Made by a program: the position numbers and the translations under genes | Shown here: one piece after another, positions 23,343-34,140 of the stretch | Position numbering within the stretch: position 1 is the stretch's first letter | How the letters are laid out: every line of letters begins with the position of its first letter | From: Capronia americana | Lineage: Eukaryota; Ascomycota; Eurotiomycetes; Chaetothyriales; Herpotrichiellaceae | Direction: 5' to 3' | Assembly (NCBI GenBank): GCA_016110215.1 | Contig: JADWQD010000006.1 | Location: 558,001 to 622,000 of the forward strand | DNA length: 64,000 nt | Notes under the pieces: generated by a model | What the model was told of the DNA's origin: nothing | Databases searched by the model: none | Seen by the model: only the letters and a program-made list of their open reading frames with translations

Positions 23343-25743
23343 TCAGGCTTGCGGACTTCCCCCATTTCGGTACGCCCACAGCCGGCTCAAGTCTTTGATC
23401 AGCATCCTCACTGTCTCATTTCTCAAACTCGTGGGAGAACCCTGCGGTCGCCTTTCCCCAATCGCCTGAACGGTGTCCCACCCGGTGTAGACCCCCCAAT
23501 CGACCTCCGTGTCCATGAACTCATTGCCGTCCTTGACTTCTCCCTGGGATCGATCGCTCGTGTCAACACCTTGCATTTCGAACATTTTGCCCAAATAATG
23601 CTGGTTGAGCATGTGTCCGGACGAGGCTCGCTTAAAGAGACGCCCAAAGAATCTGTTGTTCTCTTGTGCTTGTTTGAGAAAATCGTACCGCTCTATCGCT
23701 TGGTTCACGGGCTCGGCAGCGCGTGGCCATGTAGGCGGTATAGTGGATAGAGCGCTTTTGCCAGTGGCAGAGCTTTGGGGCCTTGCCTGGTCAGGGCGAA
23801 AATGAAGGACTCCAAATTTAGAGACGTAGTCACCCTCATTAGCATAATGCTCGATGTGTTGGACAATTCGTTGATTGGTGGCGCCATTTCCGTCCACAGG
23901 GCCGAAGCTCGTGCTCGGTTCGTGGCTTGCTTTATCTGACCCCGACGACGCCATGGCCGGTGCATTCCAATGATTAGCGGCATTTCCGAAAGTATAGATC
24001 TCTAGTTTCCGGAGTTGCTTAGCATCTATGGTGCTGTACAGCCAGTCCAGTACGAGACCACCTTCAATGCCTCCCTGGCTATGCAGAATCAAGATGACTT
24101 TGTCGATGTTGTCTTTGGCGAGAATCTTGAGGAGTGCGTCGTATGATATCCGGATGTCCTTGGTTGCGAAGCCAAGGTCTCGTTGAATGATGCATTCGAG
24201 CATATCGAAGATGATGCCACGTCTACCGTGGTAGGGGAGTTAGTAAATCTTTTTAAGCCATAGATTTTAGGTATAAAGGATAAAGGTAGGGCCTTTTCAA
24301 GTAGAAATACTTATAGAGGACTTACGTTTGATTATGGATACCTACCACCGGACGTCGAAATGTCATCGCAATAAGGTCGAGATTCGCTTGAAGCCAGTGC
24401 TTCCTATCTAACTGTTAGCTTAATACAAACGTATATACCTAGGCTAAGTCTTTTGGCTTAGACATATATTCAAGGGGAGATAGCTTACCCTACCGCAACA
24501 CCATTAATAAAGACCCATGCCTCATTATCATGCTTCGGCCACTTCCCCTTAACGCAATCAGGATGTGAACGAAAAGGTTCCAGCTGACGAGGCCCATTGA
24601 TGAAGCCGGAAGCCCACTTGTTGACGACAATAAACACCACGACATAAAGAATATAGAACAGTGGTAATCCGAATAGGGCCAGCGGGATGAGCGAGAGGAT
24701 GAAGCCAGTCTGCGCAATGATCAGGATCACGTGTTGAAAAATTGCCCAGACGTTATTGCCCGTGAGGGCCAATTCATCCAGCGCGCCCGCCTTCGTGGGC
24801 CCTAGAGGTATTATAGTGCTGGGCAAACCCGCCGTGAATGGCCAGGTGAATGTGATCTGGAGGAAGAGCATCAAGTCGTTGGCCATAAGTAAAAGAGGGT
24901 TTGCGGTGTACGGAAGTGGTTTCGACGCGTGGGACGCCATAGGATTTCTACTCGTGCGAGAGTCTGGTGTCTGTTCGACAGCCTTGTCGTCACTTTTCGA
25001 CGTAATTTGTATCTCCTTTTCCTTGGTTTTCTTTAGGTCAGACATGACCTGACTGATTTGCGCTTGCTGTGGTGCAAAAGGTCCTTTAGCACAATCCACT
25101 GCATATAGAATTTGAATTGGTTCGACGAAGCTGTTGAGGCTTTGGATCGAGAGCTCCAGCAGTCTTAGTTGGGTGAGGATACTGCCAATCCGTTCTTCTG
25201 CCCAACCATCAGTTTGCTCCCTACAGTCTGTTAACCCATCTTGTTCTGTCTAAATTTGATTTATCGCGTGGGTACTTACTTAGGCTCCGCGTTGTATCGA
25301 AGCGCGTCTACTTCTCCCTTAGCGATTGCCACATGAGTTTGGATCTCAGCCATTCGGTCAAGCAGGAGGGCTAATTGCCTCTTAACATGCTTCCGGCCTC
25401 TTATTTTCAGATCATCAAACATCGTGCCACTACCGTCGAATTCATAAGCCCATAGCAACAGAGTCTGGGCACAGTCTTTCAGTCGATGCGGTATCGAAGC
25501 AGTCGGTATTTTGGTGCTGGACAACGTCGGCAGTACTTTCGTCAGTTGTTCCCGCAGGTTCTGGATCTGTTTCTCAACGTGCTCGATGTCCAATTTGGAA
25601 TTCACAATAGCTGCACCTCCTTCAGAATCCGATGTTGATTGACTGGCTTGTTCGTCGCTGTTATCAGACTCTTCATCTTCAGATGACGATAACGAGATGT
25701 TATCAGCTTGGTTGATATGATCAGATGATGGTGGAAGATCCAT
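23343..25743 (-). CDS. Membrane-anchored lipase-like alpha/beta hydrolase
   Basis: Four exons, 25280-25743, 24489-25220, 24326-24403 and 23343-24222, join to 717 residues from the ATG at 25743. Residues 1-60 are acidic and serine-rich, and 60-230 are mostly helical. A double hydrophobic segment at about 313-354 predicts one or two membrane passes. A lipase-type domain follows: WVFINGVAVGKHW, RRPVVGIHNQT, and the nucleophile elbow LILHSQGG with Ser473, then YTFGNAANHW and HYANEGDYVSKFG, where an acid/His pair would sit. It therefore resembles large fungal lipase-like proteins with cytosolic regulatory N-termini. It is divergent from a HeLo-like gene across about 350 bp, which suggests a functional pair. 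The substrate and orthologous function are not known. Confidence 0.72.
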
Positions 25744-26095
25744 TTTCAACGAGGCTCTTTTCGTGATAGTTTGCTCATTTCCCCCCTTCAACCAAGCACT
25801 ACTTTTAGCGGAATGGGAAAACAGTTGAAAGCAGCAATGGTGTTAGCCACTGCGGATTGTCATGTCTTAATTATAGCTGAAACACGAGGTTCGACAATTG
25901 TCTTGAAAGACGGCCTATCGAACAGTTGCTTGGCACCTCGTATACCGACCCCTCCATGGTGAACAGCGGGGCAGCTTCAGCCGCAACTGTATGGGAATCG
26001 ACCACTTCTCGATACTCGCCAGTGGTCATAAAAGGTTCGACCCCTACTCGGCCAGCTTCAATCAGGCCCATCAAGAATTCTTCGTCCAGGAGAAG
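25744..26095. promoter_or_regulatory. Short divergent promoter, lipase-like / HeLo-like genes
   Basis: Only about 350 bp separate the two starts (about 250 bp if the upstream Met at 25991 is used), so the two promoters must overlap or be shared. Confidence 0.45.
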
Positions 26096-27835
26096 ATGAC
26101 AGGAGTAGAGATTCTCGGAATTGCGAAGACAGCCGCAGTGCTCTTGAAAACGGGTTACGACATAATTAAATCGGCATACGACAAATATCAAGAACTCGCC
26201 CATGCCGGGACCGAGCTCTTCGATCTGTTCCATACTTTCGAAAGTATTAGACTATCCTTTCAAGCTTGGTTAGAAAAATGGAGCTTCAAGGATCCGACGC
26301 CTGAATGGATTCTAGAGGGTTATTGGGGACCGGAAGAATATCAAAACATCTGTCTCCAGATAAGAGCTTTCAAGAAATCGACTCAGAAATTCAAGGGAAA
26401 GCTTCGAGCCGTACTTGAAAACGACAGTCGCCAAGCACTAAAGCGGGACACAACAAAGGTAGCGCAAAAGTCCTCTGGAACACTCCTTTCAAAGGTGCAG
26501 CATGGCACACTAGACGACAAAACGGAACTCGAGGGGTCGATGAGCATCATGGAAAAGCTCAAGTATGCCTGGGAAGGTAACGATGGATTTTCGAAGAAAC
26601 TGAACGATCTTGAAGCCCGCTATCACCGTCTTGAGGAATTCTCAAATCGAATGTTCAGGCAAAAGTACCTGCAAGACAGCCACGTTGACGCTGTTGCGCG
26701 GGTTTCCCTCGTAGTGGACAAGCAACGTCCATTGCTGGCTCACATCGCCGCCTTGCCTTCCGAGCAAATGTACGCTGAGTGTGTTAGCTATACACAAGCA
26801 CCCGAAGAGAGACATTCCGAGGAACAGCAGTGTCAATGTCACTCTGCCGCCGCAACCGCCACTGGAGTCTCTGACTGCTCTTGTAGAGTCCATTTGGAGT
26901 TGGAGTTAACCGCCAAAAACAAGAGAGGGCATTCATCTGACCCTTCCTCCCGCCTTTGGTCGCCTGCCCTATTAGATTTTCGAATATTACTCCGAGACCC
27001 TGCGACGGATACCCGCCTCGATCTACTCTTCGAAGGCCCACTCTTATGGGGACCAGAGGCTTTTCCCAAGCGGTATTCCTTCAAGAAGGCTGTCGAAGAC
27101 ATCCAGAAAACCAACGAATTTTATGTCGTCCAGACAGAAAATTCCACCTTTCGGGTTTCGCCAGTTCCGGCACTTGCGGGTGAGAGCGGCACGTCCATCT
27201 GCCTCCGGAATCTATTCCAGAAGGCAAACAGCCGACCGGACGACCAAAGTCTCAAAGGATTCTGGCAAGACGACCAGTTCCATCTTGCATTCAAAGTCGT
27301 AGAGGTTGGACTCTATCTGCTGGGGACGTCCTGGCTTTCCAACCTAAGCAGTGGAGCCGTGCTACAAGTCACCAGCGTTAGGGATTCTGTATCTAGGTAC
27401 TTTCTTCACCTGGGACGATGGCCGATTCCGTACCGAAATGCGAAGCTGCCACACCTGTTCCGTATCGGTGTTGTTCTAGCTGAGATTGCACTACTTGAAA
27501 CACTCATGAAAGCCGACGATATGCCCCAGCGCCGCGGTGGCCCCCAGGGCATTTTGGGAATCGATGACTCCTATTACATCTTCACAAACTCTGGACCTTC
27601 TTGCGGAGGCTTGAAAAAAACCATTGAATACTCGTTTGGTCGGATGATCAGCAATATCAAGCGACGGATGGGCCCGGTGGTCGGAAGGGCTATAGAGTTT
27701 TGTCTGAGAGCTTCATCGGCGAAAGCCTTCTCCGCCTCGGAATCTCTTCCGTCGGACGCGAGCAAGCATAAAGCAAGGATCGACGCGTACGAAAAAGTAC
27801 TCGATGATTATCGTACACAAGTTTACGACCCGTGA
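26096..27835 (+). CDS. HeLo-like N-terminal domain protein with DUF7580-like C-terminus
   Basis: A single exon encodes 579 residues from the ATG at 26096; an in-frame ATG at 25991 would add 35 residues. I prefer 26096 because proteins with this N-terminus usually begin M-x-G-V-E-hydrophobic-G, as here (MTGVEILGIAKTAAVLLKTG). The first 220 residues are amphipathic helices of the kind found in fungal prion-inhibition/HeLo-like and NLR-associated proteins. A Cys/His-rich linker follows (EEQQCQCHSAAATA). The C-terminal half has the pattern of fungal DUF7580 proteins: LLFEGPLLWG, FHLAFKVVEVGLYLLGTSWL, LFRIGVVLAEIALLETL and a final AIEFCL helix. Such proteins sit in allorecognition and cell-death gene families. 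Family names are assigned from memory of patterns. Confidence 0.66.
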   Translation: MTGVEILGIAKTAAVLLKTGYDIIKSAYDKYQELAHAGTELFDLFHTFESIRLSFQAWLEKWSFKDPTPEWILEGYWGPEEYQNICLQIRAFKKSTQKFKGKLRAVLENDSRQALKRDTTKVAQKSSGTLLSKVQHGTLDDKTELEGSMSIMEKLKYAWEGNDGFSKKLNDLEARYHRLEEFSNRMFRQKYLQDSHVDAVARVSLVVDKQRPLLAHIAALPSEQMYAECVSYTQAPEERHSEEQQCQCHSAAATATGVSDCSCRVHLELELTAKNKRGHSSDPSSRLWSPALLDFRILLRDPATDTRLDLLFEGPLLWGPEAFPKRYSFKKAVEDIQKTNEFYVVQTENSTFRVSPVPALAGESGTSICLRNLFQKANSRPDDQSLKGFWQDDQFHLAFKVVEVGLYLLGTSWLSNLSSGAVLQVTSVRDSVSRYFLHLGRWPIPYRNAKLPHLFRIGVVLAEIALLETLMKADDMPQRRGGPQGILGIDDSYYIFTNSGPSCGGLKKTIEYSFGRMISNIKRRMGPVVGRAIEFCLRASSAKAFSASESLPSDASKHKARIDAYEKVLDDYRTQVYDP

Positions 27836-28285
27836 GACTTGCCCCCTTGGAGAAAAACAACTACTAATGGGAAATAGGATCAGGCTTATTGCATCAGAAC
27901 AGAAGAAGATATCAGCTCAAGTATCTTAGGCCAACCCGTACAGGGCCTCATTTCTTACAGCCGTGGTCGGCCAGTGGACCACATAATGTCGTTGTCGTGG
28001 GCCAGTCATATGCGGATGAGCAGGTGGCGACCGCACTAAATCAGGCCACATAATGCCGGTTACTGGTCTTGCTCTCGTTTCAGCATTCATGGCTCAGCTG
28101 GCATCTGCCTGCTGCAGAAAACCCCCGTCGGTTCTTGCATGTTGCCTCATGGCCGCTCGTAGCCGCAAGCCAGTTCTGCACGTTGCCCCATAGACAGGGC
28201 ATGGATACTACAACAGGTCCTCCGTACCCTCGCACTCCAGCACAGTCTCAACCTCCACGATTGTGTCGCGCGCACGGTCGTGAGC
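27836..28285. other. Convergent intergenic region
   Basis: Holds two 3' flanks. Nothing else is seen. Confidence 0.4.
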
Positions 28286-29512
28286 TTATACCTTCCAAGC
28301 TACATTGACATAAGCCTCAACGTCTTCGAAAAGCTCGCGCGGCTTCTCCATGGCTGCAAAGTGACCGCCACTCTCATGCTCATTGTATGATACAAGGTTG
28401 ACGCTCGCTTCCGCCCAGGACCTGGGGACGGGGATAATCTCGTTGGCGAACTTGGAATACCCGCATGGCTTCTCGACGAACGGGAGATGGAGGGCTTTCA
28501 TTCCGGTAATGAAGCTGAGGCTTGCCGAGTGCGGTGGCTTCGCGTCCGGATCTCCCATGCTGCGGTTATGGTAGAGGCATCGCGGCATAGTGTCCGTCAT
28601 CCAATACAGCGTGACAGCCTCAAGGATCTTCTCGATAGGGAAGCCCTCAAGTGTCCAGCTCAAGATCTTCTCTCCGATCCAGGCGAGCAGGGACAGAGGA
28701 CTGGCGCTCACAACGTAGCCTACAGTGGCTGCCTTTGTGCCTTGCTCGAAGACAAACGCAATCTCAGTGTCGATGAAGGCTTTGGCTCGCTCCAAGACGT
28801 GCTTCTCTTCAGGGGTAGGATCTCTCGTTGCGTTTTCTGGGGGCGGGACTCCCATCTGGTTGACGTGCATGCCTTTGCAAGAGTCGTAAGACATGACCAG
28901 AGCGCGGGCCATGAAGCTCCCCAGATCTCCGCCTTGAACCAAGTATCCGGAGCCAAAGCCCAAGCCTACCATGAGGCTGTTGATGGCTCCGGCGGCGGTC
29001 TCGATGGAGTAGTCCTTGTCGAGCGGCGGCCCGGATGAGTATGCGTAACCCGCATGCGATGGCACAATAATGTGGTACGGCAGATCTTTTGGAGAGTACT
29101 TGCTCTTGATGATGTCCAGCATATCCATGAATTCGCAGATGGAGCCCGGCCAGCCGTGGAGGAAAGCAATTGGAACAGCATCAGCCTTGTCAGAGAAAAG
29201 GGCGAGGAACTGCATGTCGATGGTATTACCTGCTGCGTCCTTGACGGACGCCTTGAAGTTTGGGTACGAGTTGATGCGGTCTTCGCAGTCGCGCCAATTG
29301 AACTGGTTGAGCCATATGTCTTTGGCATTGACGAGCCATTCTCTGTCTACGCCGAACTTGCGGCCGGCGTTGGTGTTTTCAAAGACTGGAGGAGCAATGG
29401 GCGAGAGATCCAGTAGCCTTTCAAATTGCTGGAGCCTCTCCTCGCTAACATGGGCCTGGAAAGGCTTGACGTCGAGAGTGGCTCCAGCAGGAATTTTGGA
29501 GTAGTTGGCCAT
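28286..29512 (-). CDS. Epoxide hydrolase, microsomal/juvenile-hormone type
   Basis: A single exon encodes 408 residues. The N-terminal EHN domain (about 10-120, including VDREWLVNAKDIWLNQFNWRD) precedes an alpha/beta-hydrolase core. Catalytic features are the oxyanion HGWPGS, the nucleophile elbow LVQGGDLGS with Asp, a cap domain with tyrosines, and the C-terminal SGGHFAAMEKP carrying the catalytic His. It should open epoxides to vicinal diols. Unlike mammalian microsomal enzymes there is no clear N-terminal membrane anchor. It lies alone near the gene-poor region, but an upstream sequence element is shared with the first P450 gene, hinting at past linkage. Confidence 0.87.
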   Translation of the reverse strand: MANYSKIPAGATLDVKPFQAHVSEERLQQFERLLDLSPIAPPVFENTNAGRKFGVDREWLVNAKDIWLNQFNWRDCEDRINSYPNFKASVKDAAGNTIDMQFLALFSDKADAVPIAFLHGWPGSICEFMDMLDIIKSKYSPKDLPYHIIVPSHAGYAYSSGPPLDKDYSIETAAGAINSLMVGLGFGSGYLVQGGDLGSFMARALVMSYDSCKGMHVNQMGVPPPENATRDPTPEEKHVLERAKAFIDTEIAFVFEQGTKAATVGYVVSASPLSLLAWIGEKILSWTLEGFPIEKILEAVTLYWMTDTMPRCLYHNRSMGDPDAKPPHSASLSFITGMKALHLPFVEKPCGYSKFANEIIPVPRSWAEASVNLVSYNEHESGGHFAAMEKPRELFEDVEAYVNVAWKV

Positions 29513-31145
29513 GTTGCATGGGGTCCGTCACGAAAGATGACAATAAAGACGAGTGTTGCACTGACCGCATCTGAATTAGATGATGCGAATTATCTAAGTC
29601 TTATAGCTTCCGTGCTGGGCCGCGCAACGCATCGGTATGTTCAAAGTGATGACTCCGTATACTTACGAGTAGTGAAGTGGTTGTTGCCTGCAATTGACAG
29701 ATTGAATTCGCGCCGGCCCGTAGATCTTCGAAGCCTCGAGAATGTTCTAGAGGCTGGAGCCTAGCATTGGCAGCCTTGCGGCCGACGCTCGCCGGAGATG
29801 TCGAAGCCAACCACACGAAGTCTCCTCCGTCGACCGCTTACTGGGGTAAATCGTAGCATCAGCTGCGCAGTTGGCTGCCAGTCGGTCCAGGTCTTATAGT
29901 CCATTCCCATCCCCATAACTTTCTGGGTTGTTCCTGGGGGCCTAAACCGCTTGCAGAACGCAATTAGGAACCGGCCGTTCGGACGGGCGTATAAGCTTAG
30001 AGGTCCGAGATCCGGCTGAATTGCTCAGACTTTTGAGCGACCCCCTGGGGCTATGGACCTCTTCCTGACGGAATGCTACTACAAGATCTGCCCCGCTCTG
30101 AGTCTTTCCCGTCTTGGGATTACTGACACGACCGATGGTGGGAAAGATCCGGAAGTGCTATCTAGTACGGGGTACGCCAAAGAAGATCACACTGAAGGCT
30201 CTTCGCCATGGGGTCCATTAGTGGTTTGCGTGCTGACTCACACACGATCTCTTCGAGTGTCATAGCAAATTCATTACGGGTCTTGGCAAGCGAGAAATAT
30301 TTGACTCATCGTAAATGTTCTGGCCTGATCCCCGGCGACTTGGCATGGTCTGATTATGCACAGAACATAGATGTTGTCCGGTGGTCTGGTGAGGGAGGCT
30401 GGTCGTCTCAAATGTACGGAACCTCTAGTGCTCTTTCTAATGTCCAATGACGGTTTTTTTGAGATCGGACGTTGCAGCTGACAGAAGGTTGGTGTTGGAC
30501 TTCGCCACGTGCGTCGCTGCTCCGGTTTTTTGGGCCTTGCTTTGGTACTGCTTCCGGATGTGTCGCTAATCTCTAACTAGCGAATAGCAGACCGGTACTA
30601 ATGATCATGCCATACTTACATGTATTTGAACGCCTCCACCATGGCCAAACTGGGAAGCCTCATGAGCCTTGACTATCTTATGAGTGAAGGCTGCATCCAT
30701 TTCAAATCCTGTGGAAGTGATCGCACATCCCGAGTAGGACACCAAAGGACCAAAGGTCACGGGCTGCATTTCCCCGTCCGACTCGGGCAATGACAACACG
30801 CAACCTGTGCTGGATCACTTGTCTTGCGCCTCCCAGCTCCCCGACCCATGCTACCATACCTGCAGGATTGCAATGCTCACGCCATCCCGTATTTTGTCAT
30901 CACAGCATTCCTTCGCGTTGCGAAAGAGCTGCATCTCGCTTCTATAAAACGCATCGACGATCAAAAGTAGGATCGTTATCACAGTGCGAAACTTGAACCT
31001 TTCTGCAATCGCCAACGCACAAATTCCATGCAACGGTACTTCCTGTTTAAAAGGTTTAGACATCAAAGTGACGAATATACCTGGGTAGGTTTCAACAAGG
31101 ACATACAGTACTACTTGAAGTGGGATTAACCTTTCTTAGACCGAG
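29513..31145. other. Intergenic region upstream of the epoxide hydrolase
   Basis: No gene is supported. The stretch contains the epoxide hydrolase promoter and the second copy of the diverged element at about 29,972-30,073. Confidence 0.45.
29972..30073. repeat. Diverged intergenic element, copy 2
   Basis: Aligns with 224-340. Here AGAGGTCC and GGACCTCT form an inverted pair about 50 bp apart, and inside it GCTCA and TGAGC can form a short stem around GACTTT. The base-paired ends are preserved in both copies while the centre has diverged and differs by about 10 bp in length. Confidence 0.5.
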
Positions 31146-31469
31146 ATGCCGTCACCCCAATATGCATTTCTATCATTAAACCCGGTTCAACCTGTACTGG
31201 CCTTCAGGAATGAACACGATGCAAAAAGCTTTCATCATGGATGTCCAACAACAACGTATTTTATCCGTGACAGGCCCGACCATTGGTTATACGTGATTCC
31301 TCCAGCGGGGCTCCATCGAGTCTACAAGTCTCGTGAAGGCAATCATTTTGTCTTCGACTTCAAGAGCCCTAGCGAAGCGTCACGCTTCAATGAATCGATC
31401 AGGAATATTGGGAGTTTGAAGATAGATATGGCTTGCCATATCTATAGGGTGTATGTGAAGAGCAATTGA
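31146..31469 (+). CDS. Small hypothetical protein
   Basis: An open frame of 107 residues starts with ATG and ends near KSN. It is rich in aromatic residues and charged pairs, has no signal peptide, membrane segment or repeat, and I recognise no family. It stands alone in a gene-poor region. It may be a real small gene or chance; the balanced amino-acid composition is the only support. Confidence 0.25.
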   Translation: MPSPQYAFLSLNPVQPVLAFRNEHDAKSFHHGCPTTTYFIRDRPDHWLYVIPPAGLHRVYKSREGNHFVFDFKSPSEASRFNESIRNIGSLKIDMACHIYRVYVKSN

Positions 31470-33100
31470 TTCACCGATTGATGGATGGATCTAACACTGC
31501 AATGGCGGTGCAAGTGACTTTTGTTGGAAGCGCGAGGGAGGTCCCAGCGACATGACCGTTAAAGCATGACCTGCCGCCGAGTTCATGGTTGTGTCTCAAC
31601 CGCTCCATGACCTGACAGGCAGGCCGTTGCTCACGCTGGTCTAACTGCTGCTGTCTATTTTACTTCGTCACGTCACCTTATTGCCACGGCCGTGGAAGGA
31701 AAGCCCCGTCATCGCCAGCCCTTTCTTCGCCGGGTTTGGTCCCACGCAAGAGAAGTGATGATTTGGACTTGACCTTTTGCATCTCCGACGAGCCAAACAT
31801 CACATTACAGTAACGGTTGAGTTGACCACCTCCTGTGGCCAGCCCATTCATTTGAGCGCTACCAGATCTAGTCCTCTGCAGCTCTCCAGCTCTCAATCTG
31901 TCGTCTGACCGTCGTCACAGCAATGCCCAGCTATAAGTTCGTAAAAGGTCTCGTGCCATTCTGTTAGTGGTTCAATCCTCACGTTTCAGCTCTTGGCAGA
32001 AACGCCATGGCGACGTGATGATCCCAACATCACACCATGATACTATGACTTCGAACGTGTAGTGCATGTCGTGAGTACTGCATCAGAATCACGATGCAGG
32101 CCACCAGAGAGACCAAGGAAGAAATATTTCCGGGGAGAAGAATATTACTGTCGAGATAAAGGCAGCGGTACAGCATTTCCTACACCCTTAGAGTTTGAAT
32201 GAAACGCGCCGAGCGTACCAGATATGCAGGTTGTCCAGCTGCCGTAACGAGTCGAGAGGGCAACGAATACTTGTATAGATTGAAGGAGGGATAACGAGGT
32301 CTGGATGTTCGACATAAAATTGCCAGTTGGCGTGATATACTTGGACTGAAAGATTGACTCGTGCTATTTCCCTGGCATATTTTGAAGCCAGATAGGCTTC
32401 GTTGAGGACTATACAGATCCGGGCGAAAATTTGAGGCAACGTGGACGAGGTATGCATAGGTCTGTTCTGTTCGACGCTGGCTGTTGAGCAGGAGCTGCTC
32501 CGCCAGAAGGTCGTCCACTCATCCTTCAAGAGATCCAACAGTATCGTACATGTATGTCGCAGAAGGCGCGAACATGGCGATGTCACTGGTCCACCCTAGC
32601 CTTTCGTCTCTTTGTGGACAATCATCTGACACAGAGACAGAATTGCCGCGTTAAGTACCTAGAAGATATTCCTATGCAGCTGATTTATGGACGCATTGAA
32701 GAGCGGGAGAGAATGGATTTCGAAGACCAGTCTAGAAGTCGGTCACCCGGGAAGATTATGATGTCTTCATTTCTGGCCTCATAAAGTGGTGCCTGGTCCC
32801 AAGCTCGCCATGTTCAAGCACCTCTGTATGGCGAAATACATACATATAATCCTGGACCAGCCCTTGCCGCTGTACATAGTATACACTGAATCGATGTGAA
32901 GCTTCGCAACGATGTTCTCCCCAAAGTCAGTTATAGATTTGGCCACTTATCGATCTCAGGATAGCGCTGGCCGTCCGCACATGTGCACTCGCACAGCTTA
33001 TGGCGATAAGTTATATCTCATAAGGCCAGGTTGGCTCTAGAGAACACCCTATACGAAGAATAATAAGCTCTCAGTCAGTAACTCGGCTCTACTATCTCTT
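31470..33100. other. Gene-poor stretch
   Basis: No convincing gene. Overlapping minus-strand frames at 32,180-32,586 have plausible composition but no motifs, signal or splice support. Confidence 0.35.
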
Positions 33101-34140
33101 TATCGGACTGCTCGCAAGGAGCGTACTAGTATAGAGCTATTGCATAACCTATTAACCATTTATTACACTGGAACGTATGTGCGTATTTATTATTCGACTT
33201 CACATCTAGGTACACACCTCAACCTCCGTATTCAAGCCCACACAATTACTTATATGCTATACACTAAAGGATCGATCAAGGTTTAATCACTACTCGATAT
33301 AGGTTCAATCCGAGATCACTACATCACTTATTAAATCCTAGTAGGTTCCCGTAAGAGGTGAGAGATTCTTTAAGAATTTAAAATTGTATATATATATATA
33401 GCGGGTTTAATAAGAGATCGGAAAAAGTATTAAAGATCAAAGATTATTAAAAAATTAATATAAATTATAAAATAACTATATATATTCTATAAGATGGAAA
33501 TTTATATCGAATCAGCTATAATCCTTTAAGAAAATACCTAAAATATTGAAAAATAAGCTGGTAAATAAAGATTCAAAAATAAAAACTCGACGTTTCGAGA
33601 TTCAAACTTTAACTCTTTTTTTATTATATAATATTAAAGTATTAAAACAGTATTATTACAGCATCAGAACAGCATCAACACTCTGAGAATTCTTATAGAC
33701 TTAAGGACTACGATACAGCATCAGAACAGCACCAGAACAGCATCAATACAGTATTAGCTACAGCATCAGAACAGCATTAACACAACATCAGAACGGCACC
33801 AGAACAGTATTGATTCAGATTTAACTACTAGAGGTGGGCAGTACTGTATAGAAGGGGCCTCTAATATCATTGTCGTGATTATTCTTGTCGATATAGTCGT
33901 GGCTCGTGGAGTTGTGGTGACTTTAGATGTAGAGGTACTTTTAGTTATTGTGGATTTTATTATTGTCGTTGTTGTTACTTACTTTAGTAAGTGGTTTGCC
34001 TGCAACTATAGACTGCTGTATATGTTTTTTAGTGGGGTAGGGTGGGCTTGGGCAGGGCTAAGACTGGGTCAGCCCTCTTAGAGAGAAGGGGGCTCTAAAT
34101 TAGCTTCAGTCTTTGGAATAGGGGTACAAAATTTCACCAA
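33100..34140. repeat. AT-rich, degenerate repeat block
   Basis: Base composition shifts sharply: 33,340-33,640 is nearly all A/T with a (TA)n run near 33,386-33,400, and open frames vanish. At about 33,640-33,815 a degenerate tandem array uses variants of CAGCATCAGAACAGCA. This is what repeat-induced point mutation leaves of a transposable element, perhaps an LTR retrotransposon. No LTR pair or protein remnant is clear enough to name the class. Confidence 0.55.
33640..33815 (+). repeat. Degenerate CAGCATCAGAACAGCA minisatellite
   Basis: Several imperfect copies of a roughly 8-16 bp unit (CAGCATCA / GAACAGCA) follow each other, with variants such as CAGCACCA, CAGTATTA and CAACATCA. Most C-to-T or G-to-A differences are those expected from RIP or deamination. 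Confidence 0.55.

Noticed and set aside
31950..31985. Possible tRNA T-loop (GGTTCAATCC)
   Set aside because: No matching acceptor or anticodon stem could be drawn around it.
32180..32586. Minus-strand frames as a gene
   Set aside because: Two overlapping frames of similar quality and no domain; the evidence is too weak to call.
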